This document shows positions 1-7,858 of a stretch of DNA of 20,055 nt, one piece after another (the first letter of the stretch is position 1; every line of letters starts with the position of its first letter). The stretch is from Welwitschia mirabilis. Lineage: Eukaryota > Gnetophyta > Gnetopsida > Welwitschiales. A model generated the notes under the pieces. The model saw only the letters and a program-made list of their open reading frames with translations. It was not told where the DNA came from and searched no databases. The stretch lies in contig JBOZIK010000001.1 of assembly GCA_051453625.1 (NCBI GenBank), positions 114,241,584 to 114,261,638 on the forward strand, written 5' to 3'. The position numbers were made by a program, and so were the translations under genes.

Positions 1-104
1 TAAGAAAGGGATAGTCATCTTTTTAGGTACAAGACGTAACAATGGAGAAGATGACATCAATGGTGCTTTCACATTTGCCATAGTATGATTGCGTTCTAAT
101 GGCA

Positions 105-655
105 TTGAAATTTTAGAGCCCACAAATTTTAGCTTTGATGGCATAGAGATATGATTGCCCTCATGTCCATTATTCAAGGATGTCCCACTAATAAATTAAA
201 TGTTGCTATATTATCTATTACATGAAATTCAGTGTCATTAACCCTTTGAGCTACTTCGATAGGTAAAGTAACTGTCATTTCACGCCTTTCTTTGCGTTTA
301 AGAGATGACTCGTTTTAATCTTCTTAAGGCATAATGAACCTATCACATTTAGTTCAGCTCCACAATCGATAAAAGCTCTGCTTACTTTGGTAGGCCCGAT
401 GTTTACAGATATGTAGGGCTGTTCAATAACGATTATTTTTTTAGGGGTCGTAGAAATCTCATGATGTGAGAACTAGATTGTCTCTTCATTTTCATCACTC
501 TTTTGGATATGTACATGCTTTAAGGTAGCTATTTCTTTATGTGGTTGGTTTTGATCGGTAGATGATTTCAAGCTCAAATGCTTTTTGCATATCCTTTCAA
601 ATGCGAGTCTATGGGGCTCAGAGTTTTCAATAAGTAAGATCAAATAATGATACAC
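105..655 (-). pseudogene. Gypsy aspartic protease with gag-protease linker, decayed
   Basis: This segment would encode the retrotransposon protease that cleaves the Gag-Pol polyprotein inside the virus-like particle. One minus-strand frame runs from about 655 to 330, broken by a single TAG near 480. Its end contains the pattern ISVNIGPTKVSRAFIDCGAE followed by LNVIG, the retropepsin active-site region, where the usual Asp-Ser/Thr-Gly appears as D-C-G. After a frame change the second conserved part follows near 240-180, with TEFHVID and NLLVGHP. The Trp normally following HP is a stop codon here (TGA), a G-to-A change. Length and order suit a plant gypsy protease. It sits just downstream of the zinc knuckle, as expected. 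Nonfunctional because of the stops and frameshifts. Confidence 0.75.
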
Positions 656-981
656 CTCCTCTACCTTAGAGGCAAGCGCCTGTGTTGGTGTATGTGATCG
701 AGAGAGAGGACGAGTTCGAGAATATTCTGCTCAAACCATTGCTTCTAATTTTTCCTTATTCTCTTGAATGACTTGTTCTAGTGATCTCTCATGTTGATTC
801 TAGATTACCAGAATTGCTTAGATATTGTTATCATTTTGAAATGCTACATTCTGTGGTAATTGCAATTTAAGAGGTTAAGCAGGACAGGGGTTTTTATAAA
901 TTTCTGGCTGTTCATTTGCAGCTGCTAAGATAGTGTCAAATTTTATGTCTTTCTTATTTTCAGTGATGTATTGAACAATGT

Positions 982-1038
982 GTTTTAGATTGAAACAGTT
1001 ATTAGTATAATGTCCTAAGATTCAATGGTACTAACAAT
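982..1038 (-). other. Decayed Gag zinc knuckle-like motif
   Basis: The minus strand reads Y-C-stop-Y-H-stop-I-L-G-H-Y-T-N-N-C-F-N-L-K. The C..H....GH....C..LK spacing matches the nucleic-acid-binding knuckle found between gag and protease in plant gypsy elements. Two stops interrupt it. Its location between the gag core and the protease supports the call. Confidence 0.6.
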
Positions 1039-1496
1039 ACTTTCACTCATCATATCCTCTTGGTTTAGGTGCATTTGGGTCCCTTTGTCTAATTGGAGGC
1101 AATTGAATTTCCCCTTTTTTAGCAACATTGAGAGGATTTATCTTTGGAATATTTAATTTTGTGAAACTCCCTTTTGGTTGAGAAATTATGATTTAATTTT
1201 AAGGCCTATTTTGACTTTGATTTTAAGGCGTGTATGCCTATTGTTTAGGTTGTGGTGGTTTATATTAAGGTTGCGGTGACAGTGGTAGTTGCACTTGTCA
1301 CGGTGGAGGATAAAATGGTTGATGGTAATTCGGTTGAGGAGCAAAAGCTTGTAAAGGAAAAGGGGCTTGCGATGCCATTGATACCATTATTGGGTTGTCC
1401 ATCAATTGAGATGGGTAAACTAGTCGAATTGGTTGATTGACAATAGCAACATTCTTTGGGATGCTGCTTCTACTATTGTTATTGTTCCTTTTGGAT

Positions 1497-2042
1497 AATT
1501 CCCTTTAGGATGTATTATCATATTGTATGGCTCTTTTCTCTTCTCCTACAACTTCAATTCTTTTTGCGAGGTGACAGCTTATTCGAAGGTTTCAAATGAC
1601 TGCATTCTGATATGTTCTGAAATGTATGGAATGCAAGACGTAGCAAAGAAATATGCCATATCAGAGTCTGCAATGGAGATTTCTAGTTGTAAAGCAATGA
1701 CCCTTCATTGTCATGCATAAGCTTATATCGTTTTATTGAATTGTTGTTTCATCATAGTCATGGAATTTAACATAACTCGTTTTGTGATATTGATAGAGTA
1801 ATGTTGAAAAAATATTTCTAGTAATTATTTGAGACCTCTAATCAAATGAGTCGGTATCCTATGGTACCATTCGAGGGCTTGTTGTTTCAAAGAGCAGTAA
1901 AATAGGTGATACACTGTGTTTCATTCGATGTTGTATATATGACATGCATGTTTGTAGTTTCTTACATGCATAACATGGTCTTCTATACCTGTGAATTTCT
2001 CAAAGTCAGGCATTTCACTAGGTGATATGATTTTTCGAGGAA
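1497..2042 (-). pseudogene. Gypsy Gag core, copy A (retrotransposon gag domain)
   Basis: This would form the capsid part of the retrotransposon particle. The minus strand begins beside the N gap with SEMPDFEKFTG and HVRNYKHACHIYN, then QALEWYHRIPTHLIRGLK, then FQHYSINITKRVM, MKQQFN and SCIPYISEHIRMQSFETFE. This is the order of the plant retrotransposon gag domain, including the W-Y pair and the Q..N...AYA..W region near its end. Several stops and at least one frame change interrupt it. It continues toward the zinc knuckle at 1038. A second copy of the same domain lies on the other side of the N gap at 2143-2549, roughly 85-90% identical by eye. Confidence 0.75.
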
Positions 2043-2142
2043 NNNNNNNNNNNNNNNNNNNNNNNNNNNNNNNNNNNNNNNNNNNNNNNNNNNNNNNNNN
2101 NNNNNNNNNNNNNNNNNNNNNNNNNNNNNNNNNNNNNNNNNN
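2043..2142. other. Assembly gap, exactly 100 N
   Basis: A run of exactly 100 N, a length often used for gaps of unknown size. The two flanks carry homologous gag sequence in the same orientation. Confidence 0.95.
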
Positions 2143-2549
2143 ATGATTCCCTTTGGGAGGTATTATCATATTTTATGGCTCCCTTCTCTTCTCCTACAAC
2201 TTTGATTCTTTTTGCGAGGGTGACAGCTTATTCAAAGGTTTCAAATGACTACATTCTGAGATGTTCTGAAATGTATGGAATGCAAGACTTAGTAAAGAGA
2301 TATGTCATATTAGAGTCTGCAGTCGAGGTTTTCAGTTGTAGGGCAATAACCCTTCATCGTCTTGCATAAGCTTGTACTATTTCATTGAATTGTTGTTTCA
2401 TTATAGTCAAGGAGTCTAACATAACTCGTTTTATGATATTGATGGTATAATGTTGAACAAACATTTCTAGTAACTGTTTTAAACTTCTAATCGAATGAGT
2501 CAATATCCTATGGTACCATTCGATGGCTTGTTGTTTTAAAGATCAGCAA
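2143..2549 (-). pseudogene. Gypsy Gag core, copy B (duplicate of copy A)
   Basis: The minus strand reads AIEWYHRILTHSIRSLKQLL, then EMFVQHYTINIIKRVMLDSL, MKQQFNEIVQAYARR and SCIPYISEHLRM, the same gag domain as copy A and in the same orientation. It is slightly more intact than copy A, with only a few stops. Its upstream part is lost in the N run 2550-2828, and its downstream end meets the 100-N gap at 2043-2142. The order gag start, copy B, gap, copy A means the gag core occurs twice in a row. This could be a real tandem duplication, a nested second element, or two contigs from homologous repeats joined by a scaffold gap. Confidence 0.7.
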
Positions 2550-2828
2550 NNNNNNNNNNNNNNNNNNNNNNNNNNNNNNNNNNNNNNNNNNNNNNNNNNN
2601 NNNNNNNNNNNNNNNNNNNNNNNNNNNNNNNNNNNNNNNNNNNNNNNNNNNNNNNNNNNNNNNNNNNNNNNNNNNNNNNNNNNNNNNNNNNNNNNNNNNN
2701 NNNNNNNNNNNNNNNNNNNNNNNNNNNNNNNNNNNNNNNNNNNNNNNNNNNNNNNNNNNNNNNNNNNNNNNNNNNNNNNNNNNNNNNNNNNNNNNNNNNN
2801 NNNNNNNNNNNNNNNNNNNNNNNNNNNN
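2550..2828. other. Assembly gap, 279 N
   Basis: A run of 279 N inside the minus-strand gag region. The odd length suggests an estimated gap or masked bases. It hides the region between the Gag N-terminus and gag copy B. Confidence 0.95.
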
Positions 2829-3055
2829 CTATTTATAAGTGATTCTTCTTCATGTGTGGAGTATTCAAACAAGCTATCGTCATCATTGACCTAGTTCTTT
2901 GGGCCTTGTGCTTGTGGTTGTTATTGGATTTCTGGGTTTTCTTCATGACCCCATTCATTGATGAACTCTTCATTGTTGCTTTTTTCATGAAGGAGCTCAT
3001 TTTGACAAGCTTGACTCCCTTCCTAGCTAGTTAACCCTAACCTTTTGGATGCCAT
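2829..3055 (-). pseudogene. Gypsy Gag N-terminus
   Basis: An ATG at 3055 on the minus strand opens MASKRLGLTS, then a TAG, then a continuous frame with EGSQACQNELLHEKSNNEEF, INEWGHEENPE and DDDSLFEYSTHEEESLIN up to the N run at 2828. The frame has three stops (TAG, TAA, TAG) but no visible frameshift over 227 bases, so it reads as a recently open frame. It is hydrophilic and acidic with no membrane segment. Its place, directly before the gag core and downstream of the primer binding site, suggests the Gag N-terminal region. The start is the first ATG that leads into this frame. No specific domain is recognised here. Confidence 0.5.
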
Positions 3056-3062
3056 GACATGA

Positions 3063-3667
3063 NNNNNNNNNNNNNNNNNNNNNNNNNNNNNNNNNNNNNN
3101 NNNNNNNNNNNNNNNNNNNNNNNNNNNNNNNNNNNNNNNNNNNNNNNNNNNNNNNNNNNNNNNNNNNNNNNNNNNNNNNNNNNNNNNNNNNNNNNNNNNN
3201 NNNNNNNNNNNNNNNNNNNNNNNNNNNNNNNNNNNNNNNNNNNNNNNNNNNNNNNNNNNNNNNNNNNNNNNNNNNNNNNNNNNNNNNNNNNNNNNNNNNN
3301 NNNNNNNNNNNNNNNNNNNNNNNNNNNNNNNNNNNNNNNNNNNNNNNNNNNNNNNNNNNNNNNNNNNNNNNNNNNNNNNNNNNNNNNNNNNNNNNNNNNN
3401 NNNNNNNNNNNNNNNNNNNNNNNNNNNNNNNNNNNNNNNNNNNNNNNNNNNNNNNNNNNNNNNNNNNNNNNNNNNNNNNNNNNNNNNNNNNNNNNNNNNN
3501 NNNNNNNNNNNNNNNNNNNNNNNNNNNNNNNNNNNNNNNNNNNNNNNNNNNNNNNNNNNNNNNNNNNNNNNNNNNNNNNNNNNNNNNNNNNNNNNNNNNN
3601 NNNNNNNNNNNNNNNNNNNNNNNNNNNNNNNNNNNNNNNNNNNNNNNNNNNNNNNNNNNNNNNNNNN
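3063..3667. other. Assembly gap, 605 N
   Basis: A run of 605 N between the gag start and the primer binding site of the minus-strand gypsy element. It covers most of the untranslated leader. Apparent long open frames across it are artefacts of N. Confidence 0.95.
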
Positions 3668-3767
3668 CGTTGATACTGACATTATGACTACTCTAAGTTT
3701 ATGACAAGGCGATGAAAAAAAAGTGAATGTGAAAGACTCGACAAATTGTTGTAAAACCCACTAGAGG
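3668..3767 (-). other. Gypsy 5' leader remnant
   Basis: This short stretch lies between the primer binding site and the N gap on the minus strand. It has no recognisable gene and would be part of the untranslated leader of the gypsy element. Confidence 0.4.
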
Positions 3768-3786
3768 GGCCCTCTTTCTAGTGCCA
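3768..3786 (-). promoter_or_regulatory. Candidate primer binding site of the gypsy element
   Basis: On the minus strand the sequence is TGGCACTAGAAAGAGGGCC. It begins with TGG, as sites complementary to a tRNA 3' CCA end do. Just upstream the DNA ends ...AAACA then ACT, which fits an LTR 3' end in CA plus a three-base spacer. The position ahead of gag is right. It is not the usual initiator-Met site (TGGTATCAGAGC), and I cannot assign the tRNA from memory. Confidence 0.5.
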
Positions 3787-3916
3787 AGTTGTTTACGAGA
3801 TTTTTTTATCTCCCATAAACAGTGGATTAGTTCTAATGTTACTTGATGATAAGTAACTTTGGTGGTTTGATGGCGATTTAAGTAAGTTTAAGCTAAACCT
3901 AATGACTTAACCTGGT

Positions 3917-4135
3917 TTGACTAAAATTGACTGAATTTGACTATGTTTGAATGTGTTTGACTAACTCAGACTTACGTTGACTAATGTCATTTGACTCATT
4001 TTGACTGACGTTGACTGTCATTTTAACCGTTTGACTAGGCTTGAATGTTGTGTTTTGACAGAACTTAACTGTGCTTTGATAGTTTGACTGGGTTTGATTA
4101 ATTTTGACTAGTGACTAGTTTGACTAACTTTGACT
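3917..4135. repeat. TTGAC array with 10-bp phasing
   Basis: Fourteen TTGAC motifs occur in 219 bp on the plus strand: 3917, 3927, 3937, 3957, 3977, 3991, 4001, 4011, 4031, 4055, 4084, 4104, 4120 and 4130. Thirteen read TTGACT. Early copies fall on a 10-bp lattice, and skipped lattice positions hold near-misses such as TTGAA at 3947 and 4041. It is best described as a decayed decamer minisatellite. TTGAC[C/T] is also the W-box core bound by plant WRKY factors, so a regulatory role in the LTR is possible but not shown. Confidence 0.75.
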
Positions 4136-4222
4136 GAGTTTGAAAAAGTTTAACTGTTACAGTTTAAATTTGAATTCGACTAAGTTTGATTATTTCAGTC
4201 TGATGTTGTAATATTTTCGTGC

Positions 4223-4540
4223 GATTTAAGCCTAAAAGTTTTATCTATAGCGAAAATTTAAATGCGTAAAAAATGAGTTCTAATCCAAGAAAACACTTTT
4301 TTTTTTCCAGAATCTAAAATTTTTTGTATTTTTGTTTTTGGTTTTTAAGAGAAATTTCAGTTAATGCCTAAACTAGAAAAAGACTAAGTTTTAAATATGA
4401 TTTTAAAAATATTAAAAAGAGATTTTTTTTCAAAATTAAAAAGAAAAATTTTTTTTTTTATTGTAAACATAAAACTAAACCTAATTAATAACTTAAAAAA
4501 CACTTTTATCTATATAACAAAAAAAAAATAAAAAAATTCA
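4223..4540. repeat. LTR repeat segment, copy 1
   Basis: This AT-rich segment begins ATTTAAGCCTAAAAGTTTTA and is repeated after the 100-N gap at 4652-4965 in the same orientation. By eye the copies are about 95% identical, differing mainly in homopolymer lengths and scattered substitutions. Confidence 0.85.
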
Positions 4541-4551
4541 AAAGTTTAATT

Positions 4552-4651
4552 NNNNNNNNNNNNNNNNNNNNNNNNNNNNNNNNNNNNNNNNNNNNNNNNN
4601 NNNNNNNNNNNNNNNNNNNNNNNNNNNNNNNNNNNNNNNNNNNNNNNNNNN
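4552..4651. other. Assembly gap, exactly 100 N
   Basis: A run of exactly 100 N. The flanks are two near-identical direct copies of the same LTR-like segment, so the join may represent an unmerged overlap. Confidence 0.95.
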
Positions 4652-4965
4652 ATTTAAGCCTAAAATTTTTATCTATAGCGAAAATTTAAATGCGTAAAAA
4701 ATGAGTTCTAATCCAAGAAAACACATTTTTTTTTCAGAATCTAAAATTTTTTGTATTTTTGTTTTTGGTTTTTAAGAGAAATTTCAATTAATGCCTAAAC
4801 TAGAAAAAGACTAAGTTTTAAATATGATTTTAAAAATATTTAAAAAAAAGGTTTTTTTTATAAAATTAAAAATTAAAAAAAAGAAATTTTTTAATTGTAA
4901 ACATAAGACTAAACCTAATTAATAACTTAAAAAAACACTTTTATCTATATAACAAAAAAACAGAA
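4652..4965. repeat. LTR repeat segment, copy 2
   Basis: Direct copy of 4223-4540, beginning right after the N gap. Shared landmarks are the ATTTAAGCC start, the AAATGCGTAAAAAATGAG block, the TAATGCCTAAACTAG block and the ending ACTTTTATCTATATAACA. Confidence 0.85.
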
Positions 4966-5059
4966 AAAAATTCCTAATTTTTATTTTCTTTTCCTTTAAT
5001 TTTTTCAAACGTATAACTCCAAAAAAAAAGCCTTTTAAAAGTAAACTAAAAATAACAAT

Positions 5060-5068
5060 AAAAAATAA

Positions 5069-5099
<31 letters not shown>

Positions 5100-5108
5100 T
5101 AAAAAAAA
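5060..5108. repeat. AT microsatellite, (TAAAA)n then (TAAAAA)n
   Basis: Several TAAAA units pass into about five TAAAAA units and an A8 run. On the minus strand it produces a false Phe-Tyr repeat reading frame. It is a simple-sequence tract next to the T14 run at 5127-5140. Confidence 0.85.
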
Positions 5109-5126
5109 GCTGGTTCTCCGGTTCCC

Positions 5127-5140
5127 TTTTTTTTTTTTTT
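5127..5140 (-). other. A14 tract downstream of the HSP70 fragment
   Basis: A run of 14 T on the plus strand is an A14 tract 3' of the HSP70 fragment on its coding strand. It might be a poly(A) tail from retroposition. Against this, the coding sequence stops before the HSP70 C-terminal half, and nearby DNA is full of A and T runs. Confidence 0.25.
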
Positions 5141-5159
5141 AATTGCGGCGCCTTGAGTC

Positions 5160-5830
5160 GTCAAATCGCGGTTACAGTAACAAGACCTAGGCCATCAACA
5201 TCAAGAGTGGCAGCCTGTAGTGCTACGCCATTTGCAACGGATTCGTCTGGATTTATGTTGTGCATTTTGTTGGAACGTCCCAACAGATCCTTGAGCAACA
5301 CTGCACTGATGGTATTCTGGAGGAGCCCCCTTCCAGTACTATTGAATCTATCGCATTTACAGTCACCTTTGCATCCTTTAGACACTGTTCCCAACTTGCG
5401 GTCATTTCTGAAATAAATTGGCATTCAATTGCTCAAAGTTGGCTCATATGCAGTAAAGCAGAGGTCACCAGCTGCGTCGATGCAAGGGACATTCACAGGG
5501 GTCTCCACAGTGAGTGGCCTTGTTGTGGCTTCTTTTGAATTGTTCTGCAAGATATATGACATTCTGTTATCAAAGTCCTGGTCTTGAAGGTGAAGATATC
5601 CGCTCCCTGCCTTCAAGTGAATCTCCGTTATGATTATTAGTATTATTTGCACTGCATCAAAGGTTCCCCGTGAAAGGTATACACAGAAATGTTTTGCAGG
5701 AGTCACAAATTTGCAGAGGGCTCATTTAAGAGTTTGTTAATTTTCAAGCCGTAAGTTTGGCTGCCTCTTTCGTGGCCTCTCTCCTCGCGCACCACTGTTG
5801 AAATACACAAGTCCAGGACTTGCAACGGGT
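5160..5830 (-). pseudogene. HSP70 pseudogene, nucleotide-binding domain fragment
   Basis: HSP70 proteins are ATP-driven chaperones; this fragment covers only the later part of the ATPase domain. Minus-strand blocks in order are: FN then REATKEAAKL (5805-5756), GLKINKLLNEPSANL (5750-5706), RGTFDA (about 5665-5650, the phosphate-binding loop GGGTFD with changes), DQDFDNRM (5584-5561), ANFEQLNANLFQK (5443-5405), EQCLKDAK and VLEGGSSRIPSVQ (5395-5300), and INPDESVANGVALQAATL (5254-5202). The blocks lie in different frames, so at least four frameshifts are needed, with stops. Spacing is short after the NEPS block and between DNRM and FEQLN, implying internal deletions. The substrate-binding domain is absent. 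A run of 14 A follows on the same strand (5140-5127), which could be a retrocopy tail but may be chance. Family assignment is firm; subfamily is unknown. Confidence 0.85.
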
Positions 5831-6233
5831 TCAGTTATCATTGCCTAATCTTGTTATGAAAACTCAGAGCTGCTGTTCAACAATATCAAATAGAGAAGGA
5901 ACAAAACAAATATAAAAAATAATAAAAATTAAATAGTATTAAAGTAAGAAACAATGAAATTAATGGAATGCGTAAAAGCAAAAGCAAAAAGAAAAGGTGA
6001 AAAGAAATTACAAAACCTCGTAATACAGCTTCAAGTAAGAGTTTTCAAACAGAGTTTTTATGGAGCTAAAAACAGAAAACTCACTTTTCTTCTCTTTTAC
6101 CCAAAAACCAATAGAACTTTGTAATATAATTCTAATCGCCTACAAAAAAGAAATGATTTTCCATTCATTTGATTTTATGTTACATATAAGCAACCAGACA
6201 ATTCCTATTCATTAGTATATATTGACATAAAGT
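5831..6233. other. AT-rich spacer with a polypurine-tract candidate
   Basis: No gene is visible. On the minus strand, 6098-6084 reads TAAAAGAGAAGAAAAG-like purines followed directly by TGAG at 6083. A purine tract just before a TG is what marks the start of a 3' LTR, and it lies 3' of the integrase remnant at 6240-7450, the right side and strand. The LTR itself cannot be recognised, and purine-rich runs are common here, so this is a weak call. Confidence 0.25.
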
Positions 6234-6239
6234 TTATGT

Positions 6240-7450
6240 GTATTTATCATTTTTCTGTTTGGGTTCTGCAGGTATTGGGCATCCAGAAAACTGATTTTTG
6301 TCTGAATTTTTGTGTTCTCTTCCATTGTAGTCAAGCAGATCTGCCACATTGAACACCTTACTCATCCTTATTCCTTCTAAGATGTTTATCTTGTAGGCAT
6401 TATCTAATAATTTTCTAATAACATGAAATGATCCAATCCTAAGGCAATAGTTTTTTGCGNNNTTCATGTTGTCTTTCTGCATCCAACATGACTAAAACTT
6501 CATCACTTACATGGAAATTCAATCCAACCAAGAATTCCTCACCCAGTTAAAAATTCAATTCTCTTCTCTAATCATCCGTTTTAGGTTTATAAATTTTATT
6601 TTGGGAGATTATTTTTCCTCACTTCCATATGCAACTCCATCATTTCTTCTCCAAATGAAGACCTTTGTGGATCTTTCAAAATTGAATCTACTAACTCATC
6701 TAACATTTGTGGAAGCTTATCATAAACTACTTCAAATGGTGCCATGCCAATACTTCTATTTCTAATCCATTAAAAGAGAGTTCTACTTACATAACTTTTC
6801 CTTCTTAATCTTTTGGGTTCTTTTGGCATAAACAATGTATCCACTGTCCCAAACTTCTATTTGTAACCTTTGACTACCCATCAATTTGTGGTTGATCAAC
6901 TATACTAAGATATACTGCTAACCTAACATCGTGATCTGAAATAATTGTTTTGGGCACTTCCGGATCTGTTACAATCTCTTTGCAAAATATCTTTCAATAT
7001 ATCTAGCATTTCCTAACTTCTTACAAGTAACAAAGTATGCCATGTTGAAGAAACAATGGCTATTGTTAGGATCTAGTCATTTCTTGTTTTGCTATGTGGT
7101 AAACCTAAAACAAAATCAATATCAATCACTTCTCATGGTACTTTTGGTACAAGTAGTGACATGTATAGTTTAACATGTATAGTTCAACATTTGTTTTTGG
7201 TCCTTTTTGTATATTGACAAATTTTATGACATCTTACAATTTCACTAATCTTGTTTTATATTTTATGCTAACAGTAATGTGTTTTGATCAACATGGTAGT
7301 CTTTCCTTGACTAAAGTGCCTAGCTAATCCTCTAGCATGTCTTTGTATTGTTACTTTTGTTTAACAACTCCTCTTGGAATGCATAATTTCTTATCCTTGT
7401 ATAGACAACTAGCTTTCTTTTGAAAACTGATAGCTTGTTTTCCATTTTCA
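6240..7450 (-). pseudogene. Ty3/gypsy integrase, decayed second element
   Basis: Integrase inserts the retrotransposon cDNA into chromosomes. Minus-strand blocks in order are CLYKDKKLCIPRGVV (about 7410-7355), GLARHFSQGKTTML and RCHKICQ of the H2C2 zinc finger (7330-7210), IDIDFVLGLPHSKT with the first catalytic Asp (7130-7090), MAYFVTCKK (7043-7019), ISDHDVR with the second Asp (about 6950-6922), DG-stop-SKVTNRSLG, IGMAPFEVVYDKLPQ (about 6770-6715), LNFHVSDEVLVMLDAERQ, and SFHVIRKLLDNAYKIN to FNVADLLDYNG (6456-6325). Frames change several times. About 20-25 codons appear deleted after the second Asp. The position of the catalytic Glu reads Lys, so the core is inactive. A gap of three N lies at 6460-6462. 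No chromodomain is seen at the C-terminus. Upstream RNase H and RT were not recognised. Confidence 0.8.
6460..6462. other. Three ambiguous bases
   Basis: Three N interrupt the integrase remnant near its C-terminal part. The flanking frame is kept across them. Confidence 0.95.
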
Positions 7451-7747
7451 AACTCCTTCTAAAGGATGATGAAAGTCTAGATCTTCATCATACTTTATAT
7501 CCTTCCTCTGGAACACTTCTGCTAGTTTCTTCATAACTACATTAAATGTTTTCTTAGGTGCGTCTTCCACTCTATTTTGCTTACCCTTTTTTGTTTTAAT
7601 ACAGACTAGACTTTCTATAGTTGTTCTACCTATCTAATATATTTGGTAGAGAGTTTAGATTGTTTTTAAATGAACTATATAAGTTATAATGGTTTATATT
7701 TAGAGCCAATTCCTTGTGTAGAAGATAATGTCACCACCTTTTAAGTA

Positions 7748-7858
7748 CTTCTAGTTACATAATTTTTTTTTCATAGATCAAATATTACTTTCATTCAATC
7801 TTCTAGTTGCATAATTTTTCCCCCATAGATCCAATACATTCAATTCCTTTCATTCAAC
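7748..7858. repeat. Local tandem duplication of about 55 bp
   Basis: CTTCTAGTTACATAATTTTT at 7748 is repeated as CTTCTAGTTGCATAATTTTT at 7800. Both continue with CATAGATC and end in TTTCATTCAA. The units differ by substitutions and a small insertion. Confidence 0.7.

Larger units (their letters stand above)
1..3058 (-). mobile_element. Ty3/gypsy retrotransposon remnant, gag to protease (Tat/Ogre-like)
   Basis: Read on the minus strand, the order is gag start (3055), gag core (2549-2143 and again 2042-1497), zinc knuckle (about 1038-982) and aspartic protease (440-105), which is the normal gag-pro order of a plant gypsy element. The matching primer binding site lies upstream at 3786-3768. Reverse transcriptase would follow the protease but the window ends first. 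Reading frames are broken by many stops and shifts, so this is a dead copy. The lineage call rests on the gag core pattern and protease motif, read by eye; a related gypsy lineage is possible. Two N runs interrupt gag and a third lies between gag and the primer site. Confidence 0.8.
3790..5126 (-). mobile_element. Putative LTR of the minus-strand gypsy element (outer end undefined)
   Basis: The DNA upstream of the primer binding site on the minus strand should be the 5' LTR. The inner end at 3790 reads TGTTTAC on the plus strand, giving the expected TG/CA edge. The stretch is non-coding and very rich in A and T, and contains a TTGAC array (3917-4135), a 320-bp sequence present on both sides of a 100-N gap, and an AT microsatellite. 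TATATA-like sites occur near 4510 and 4945. I cannot fix the outer boundary, since the second LTR is not in the window, and it may end before the T run at 5127-5140. Non-LTR flanking DNA could be included. Confidence 0.4.

Noticed and set aside
1252-1720. Plus-strand frames with Val-rich and Cys-containing products
   Set aside because: They are antisense to the gypsy gag and linker region; the one at 1523 has a twin at 2175 only because gag is duplicated.
2523-3682. Long open frames on both strands across the N runs
   Set aside because: They consist almost wholly of N read as unknown residues, so their length is meaningless.
4919-5164. Minus-strand frame with a Phe-Tyr repeat, suggestive of a membrane protein
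   Set aside because: It is the translation of the TAAAAA microsatellite and poly-A/T runs; it has no domain and spans the edge of the HSP70 fragment.
5153-5538. Two plus-strand frames of 87 and 92 codons
   Set aside because: Both lie antisense to the HSP70 pseudogene, whose blocks explain the base composition.
6511-6765. Plus-strand frame of 84 codons
   Set aside because: It is antisense to the gypsy integrase remnant.
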